Below are positions 60,775-64,000 of a stretch of DNA of 64,000 bases, piece by piece. The DNA comes from Chitinophagales bacterium (lineage in GTDB: Bacteria; Bacteroidota; Bacteroidia; Chitinophagales; UBA8649). The first letter of the stretch is position 1. Every line of letters starts with the position of its first letter. The notes under the pieces are model-generated. The model saw only the letters and a program-made list of their open reading frames with translations. It was not told the origin of the DNA and did no database searches. The position numbers and the translations under genes are program-made. The stretch lies in contig JACJYT010000008.1 in NCBI GenBank assembly GCA_020635975.1, positions 1-64,000 of the forward strand, given 5' to 3'.

Positions 60775-62306
60775 TAGTTCTTGTCAATTTGCATTACCAC
60801 GGCTGCTACGGTATTTGGACTCAAATTGCCTGCAAAGCTAATGGTGTTTCCTGGTTTGAAGCTTAGGCCACTCATCATTTTATTGGCAAGTGCTGAATTC
60901 AATTTTTCTTGGTAAGTTGAACCAGGAGCTTTGTTGATAGCGCTATTCAAGGCATTGTAATCGAGCGGCGAAGATGAAATTACTACCGCCATAAAATCTT
61001 GAGAACCAATATTATCTGCTTCCATAGAATAGTCGCTAGGAAAAAGTCGGGTTCCCGTTATACCACAATAAGGCGAGTGTTTGGCGGTATAAGGAAACAA
61101 AACATAAGAGCTTTTATCGCTTTCCATTCCGAAAATATAGGTATAGCATTCGGCATTATTGCGCACTTCTATTTTGAACTGATCTCCAATTTTAATTGGC
61201 TTGCTCGTTCTAAACAAATTGCCATTTACTTGTTCAAATGCTATGTTTTTTTCATCGGTATTTTTCACTAAACCAAAGTCAACCTCTAACTGACTTACCT
61301 TTGCTTCTTTTGCATTTCCCATAGGGTAGAGGCCGTATGCCTCTTTCGTAAAGTGGTAGAAGTCTTGATAAGAAATAAAGAAAACTCCTTTGTTTCCCCA
61401 TTCTTCGCCCCAAGAGTTCATAATTTCAAAAGAGCCTCCATTTTTATCGTCGTCATAGCCAATTACGCAAAGAGCATGACCACCAAAACCATTCATATAA
61501 TAGTCAGTCTGACTTGGCTTCCATGTGCTTTTGCCCATCATGTCCGACATAAAACTTCCCCCAACCATCATTCCTACTACCACCGGTGCGCCTTGGGCTA
61601 AATTTTGTTTTATGGCAAGCATATCCACTTTGTAATCGTTGCCACTTTTTGTTAAGCGATTAAAACCTTTAGTTTTATAGGCAGACATTTGGTTATAATC
61701 TTGATTATCGGGCATTATGCTACAAGTAGTTTCATCGTAGGGGAACTCATTAAAGGGAAGAACACCTTTGTTTTTCATGGTTTCCATAGCATTTTGAATG
61801 TAAGCACCCTGACAGCCAGGTAATTTAATTTGATTATAGAGAGAAGACGGGCTAAAAGCCACTGAGTTTGGCGATTTTCCTGTTTGTCTTGCATAAAGTA
61901 TGGTTCGAGCAGCATACGAACTAGACCAACCTACACAAGATCCTTGCTGCCCTTGATTAAGTCGCTTCGGACAAAATTCTAACAAGCTAACTTGAGCAGG
62001 AAGAGGATTTTTTACATTATCTGCAAGAGCTTCAAATACCTCCGCTTGATCATAAACAGCTTCATCAAACTTTCCTCCAGTCTGAAATACGGCGCTTGTG
62101 GTTTCTGCAAATTGTTGAGGTCCAGCTATAAAATAATAGGCTGCTCCAAGAACAAGTACCAGTAGAAGCAACTTAGGATTTTTTAATAAAAGTGGTAGGA
62201 GAGCAGTGAGGCAACCACTTCCAGGATTTCCACCTCCACCACCAATATTAGGGATCTTATTACCGCCGGTATTAGCGCTTTTATCTTTTACCATTCTTAT
62301 GGGCAT
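60774..62306 (-). CDS. Papain-like (C1) cysteine protease, membrane-anchored, with DUF4384-like C-terminus
   Basis: 510 residues. A Gly-rich N-terminus (NIGGGGGNPGSG) is followed by one membrane helix at about 43-62, then an extracytoplasmic C1 peptidase domain. The catalytic set is complete: Gln118 and Cys124 in QGQQGSCVGWS, His277 in GGHALCVIGYDD, Asn297 in NSWGEEWG. The region from about 340 to 470 (IKIGDQFKIEVRNN, CYTYIFGMESDK, FPYTAKHS) resembles DUF4384, a module linked to T9SS or surface proteins. It is probably a periplasmic or envelope protease. Translationally coupled to the FAD oxidoreductase. Confidence 0.85.
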   Translation of the reverse strand: MPIRMVKDKSANTGGNKIPNIGGGGGNPGSGCLTALLPLLLKNPKLLLLVLVLGAAYYFIAGPQQFAETTSAVFQTGGKFDEAVYDQAEVFEALADNVKNPLPAQVSLLEFCPKRLNQGQQGSCVGWSSSYAARTILYARQTGKSPNSVAFSPSSLYNQIKLPGCQGAYIQNAMETMKNKGVLPFNEFPYDETTCSIMPDNQDYNQMSAYKTKGFNRLTKSGNDYKVDMLAIKQNLAQGAPVVVGMMVGGSFMSDMMGKSTWKPSQTDYYMNGFGGHALCVIGYDDDKNGGSFEIMNSWGEEWGNKGVFFISYQDFYHFTKEAYGLYPMGNAKEAKVSQLEVDFGLVKNTDEKNIAFEQVNGNLFRTSKPIKIGDQFKIEVRNNAECYTYIFGMESDKSSYVLFPYTAKHSPYCGITGTRLFPSDYSMEADNIGSQDFMAVVISSSPLDYNALNSAINKAPGSTYQEKLNSALANKMMSGLSFKPGNTISFAGNLSPNTVAAVVMQIDKN

Positions 62307-62332
62307 AATCGTTCATTTAGGGTGTAAAAAAA

Positions 62333-62340
62333 CAAAGTTA
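62333..62340 (-). promoter_or_regulatory. TAnnTTTG promoter -7 box for the C1 protease gene
   Basis: Minus-strand TAACTTTG ends 26 bases before the ATG at 62306. It faces away from the box at 62404-62411, forming a divergent promoter region. Confidence 0.6.
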
Positions 62341-62403
62341 CATTTTTTAGCTAAAGCCATTAATAGCGGATGCACATTAACAAAACAATTTGGACATAAT
62401 TAT

Positions 62404-62411
62404 TATATTTG
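62404..62411 (+). promoter_or_regulatory. TAnnTTTG box directly before the ABC transporter gene
   Basis: TATATTTG matches the consensus and ends 4 bases before the ATG at 62416, giving a leaderless transcript. Confidence 0.5.
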
Positions 62412-62415
62412 ATCT

Positions 62416-63339
62416 ATGATATCCGTAAAAAATTTAAGTCATGATTATTATAAATATCGTGCCTTACAAAATATAGATGTTGAGTTTAAAAAACATGCTA
62501 TAACCGCCCTGGTTGGTCCGAATGGTGCAGGTAAAACTACCTTAATTAAATGTATGGTTGGCTTGATGAAACCAACGCAAGGTAAGGTTTTTATAGATGA
62601 TATTAATGTTTACGAGCAACCTCGAGAAGCCCATCGAAAATTGGCCTACTTACCTGATTTTTTTGGTTTGTATGATAATTTGACCGTAAAACAACATTTG
62701 CAATATGCAGCGGGCTGCCATGCGATGGATGCAAGTTTGGTAGATGAAGCTATTCAAAGAACGATAGATCAAATAGCCCTTGGCGATAAATTAAATGAAA
62801 AAGCTATAGCGCTTTCTCGCGGTATGCGCCAACGCTTAGCTATTGGTCAAGCCATTATATCTAGACCCGATTATTTGGTGTTAGATGAGCCTGCCTCAGG
62901 CTTAGATCCGGAAGCGAGATTGAGTTTAAGTAAACTCTTTTTGAAACTGCGAGATGATGGGATGAGCTTAATCATCTCCTCGCATATTCTAGCGGAATTG
63001 GAGGAATATGCTACGGAGCTTGTTGTAATTCGTGATGGTGTTTTATTTGAGGATAAAGCTAGCTCTCGCTTCGATAATGTGGAAGTAGAAAATGTAGTTG
63101 GCTTGCTTATTTCTTGCTTAGATGATACAGCAGGTTTAATTGCTAGTGTTAAGGCTTATGCCCCAGAGCTTCAATTGCAAGAAGAAAGGAGAGGTGTTCG
63201 AATTTGGTTTTCTGACGACAAAGATAAGCAAGTTGCTTTACTGCGGTATTTAGTGGAAAAGGGCCATAAGATTTTTCATTTTGAAGCGATGGAGAAAAGA
63301 ATGCAGGATAAATATTTTGAAAGTATAGAAAATAAGTAA
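62416..63339 (+). CDS. ABC transporter ATP-binding protein
   Basis: 307 residues. The Walker A GPNGAGKTT is at 34-42, the Q-loop region lies around AYLPDFFGLYDNLTV, the signature is ALSRGMRQRL, the Walker B YLVLDEPASGLD, and the switch His is in IISSHILAELEEY. The LSRGM signature variant is common in gliding/exporter-type ATPases (ABC-2 exporters). The C-terminal 80 residues are a regulatory tail. The next gene, 1 base away, encodes the permease. Substrate unknown. Confidence 0.9.
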   Translation: MISVKNLSHDYYKYRALQNIDVEFKKHAITALVGPNGAGKTTLIKCMVGLMKPTQGKVFIDDINVYEQPREAHRKLAYLPDFFGLYDNLTVKQHLQYAAGCHAMDASLVDEAIQRTIDQIALGDKLNEKAIALSRGMRQRLAIGQAIISRPDYLVLDEPASGLDPEARLSLSKLFLKLRDDGMSLIISSHILAELEEYATELVVIRDGVLFEDKASSRFDNVEVENVVGLLISCLDDTAGLIASVKAYAPELQLQEERRGVRIWFSDDKDKQVALLRYLVEKGHKIFHFEAMEKRMQDKYFESIENK

Positions 63340-63340
63340 T

Positions 63341-64000
63341 ATGAATTTGACGGAACTTAAAAAGAATGTTTGGCTATACTTTAGCAAGGCTAGTTTTATA
63401 GGTATTGTAGTAGTTTATTTTCTTGCTTTGTTTCTAACCACGAGTATAAGTGATGAGAGCACTTCTGGAAATATTTACGCTATTAGTATTGGTTTTTTTA
63501 TTGTGATTACCAGTATTTGGGGAAGTTTTTCGCTATCCAATGCGCTCCTTTCTGAGCTAAGGAATAGAACTTGGGTTTATCAGAAAATGTCGGCTATATC
63601 TGCCTTAGATATGTCCTTTGGAAAGTTATTTGGACCTACAGCCATGCATTGGCTGGTAGGTGCTATCTTTTTAAGTATAGCCACTTTAGCAAGCTTTAGT
63701 AGTCGAGATCATTCCCTTTTATCTCTCTTTCATTTATTCTTGGGAACCCTCTTTTTGCACGCCTCTTCTTTAGTTTTGAGTCTCTTGGTAGTGCGACAAA
63801 AGCAAGACTCTCCAGATACCACAAATTTAAGTGGCAGGCCATTTTTATTAATTGCTTTTTTCTTGATTTTAAAGGCAATTGCGTCGAGCTTTAAAACAGA
63901 TTTAAACGATTTTACTTGGTATGGACTAGCTATAAATTCAGACTTTTTTGAAACGCTTAGTCTCCTTGTTTTTGCAATTTGGGCAATTCTGGGGGTCTAT
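63341..64000 (+). CDS. ABC transporter permease, N-terminal part (runs off window)
   Basis: The frame is open from the ATG at 63341 to the window edge, 220 codons. At least five hydrophobic segments are visible (SFIGIVVVYFLALFLT, YAISIGFFIVITSIWGSF, MHWLVGAIFLSIATLASF, FLGTLFLHASSLVLSLLVV, PFLLIAFFLILKAIA). The gene lies 1 base after the ATP-binding gene, so the two make an ABC-2-type exporter. The C-terminus is missing. Confidence 0.8.
   Translation, partial: MNLTELKKNVWLYFSKASFIGIVVVYFLALFLTTSISDESTSGNIYAISIGFFIVITSIWGSFSLSNALLSELRNRTWVYQKMSAISALDMSFGKLFGPTAMHWLVGAIFLSIATLASFSSRDHSLLSLFHLFLGTLFLHASSLVLSLLVVRQKQDSPDTTNLSGRPFLLIAFFLILKAIASSFKTDLNDFTWYGLAINSDFFETLSLLVFAIWAILGVY

Overview
The window is a chromosomal segment of a low-GC member of the Bacteroidota, most likely a Flavobacteriales-type organism. 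Three things support this. Promoters follow the TAnnTTTG pattern with little sign of Shine-Dalgarno sequences. Protein families typical of the phylum are common: Porin_10, DUF3127, DUF6089, DUF2461, PI-PLC-C1, FISUMP, PorV/PorQ, type IX secretion (T9SS) sorting domains and the malic enzyme-phosphotransacetylase hybrid. The DnaX lacks the zinc module. I see no phage, integron, CRISPR array or conventional transposase. Most of the window is ordinary core genome with short, tightly packed operons.

Layout. 1-4 kb: a truncated adhesin-like secreted protein, then dapD, an S41 protease and flavodoxin on the minus strand. 4-7 kb: a peptidoglycan-binding secreted protein, a thioredoxin, a geranylgeranyl-reductase-like flavoprotein and tRNA-Lys. 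7-15 kb: a haem-binding protein and an NhaC antiporter; a fused CrtC-lipocalin plus prenyl diphosphate synthase; then miaA, an MFS transporter, a HAD phosphatase and a phosphoesterase. 15-24.6 kb: surface proteins, a PI-PLC-like lipoprotein, and a PorV-like protein translationally coupled to a 1695-residue C25 cysteine peptidase (PorU2-like), plus an ACP-phosphodiesterase-like gene. 24.6-31.6 kb: porin, purine nucleoside phosphorylase, lpxK, DUF2461, acyl-CoA reductase and CCA-adding enzyme. 31.7-34.2 kb: a plus-strand run of DUF3127, a membrane protein, a crotonase and an EamA exporter. 34.3-37.5 kb: leuS carrying an in-frame inserted element. 37.5-49.3 kb: a small lipoprotein, malic enzyme hybrid, VOC protein, two tandem T9SS cargo paralogues set among repeat arrays, an M16 protease and dnaX. 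49.5-64 kb: CoA-binding protein, DUF6089 barrel, dienoyl-CoA reductase, FISUMP protein, beta-galactosidase, phosphoethanolamine transferase, ABC-F protein, FAD oxidoreductase, papain-like protease and the start of an ABC exporter.

Three signals stand out. (1) leuS contains a 471-bp element with imperfect 40-bp terminal inverted repeats and a complete DUF559 (PD-(D/E)XK-like) nuclease domain. It lies in frame at the start of the CP1 editing domain, and a solitary palindrome of the same architecture lies at 40.85 kb. (2) Four arrays of degenerate 8-bp units, in a conserved order of unit types, sit at the 3' ends of T9SS and protease genes between 40.7 and 44.7 kb. (3) A single protein joins a CrtC/AttH-type lipocalin hydratase to a eukaryote-like GGPP synthase, a possible two-step terpenoid enzyme.
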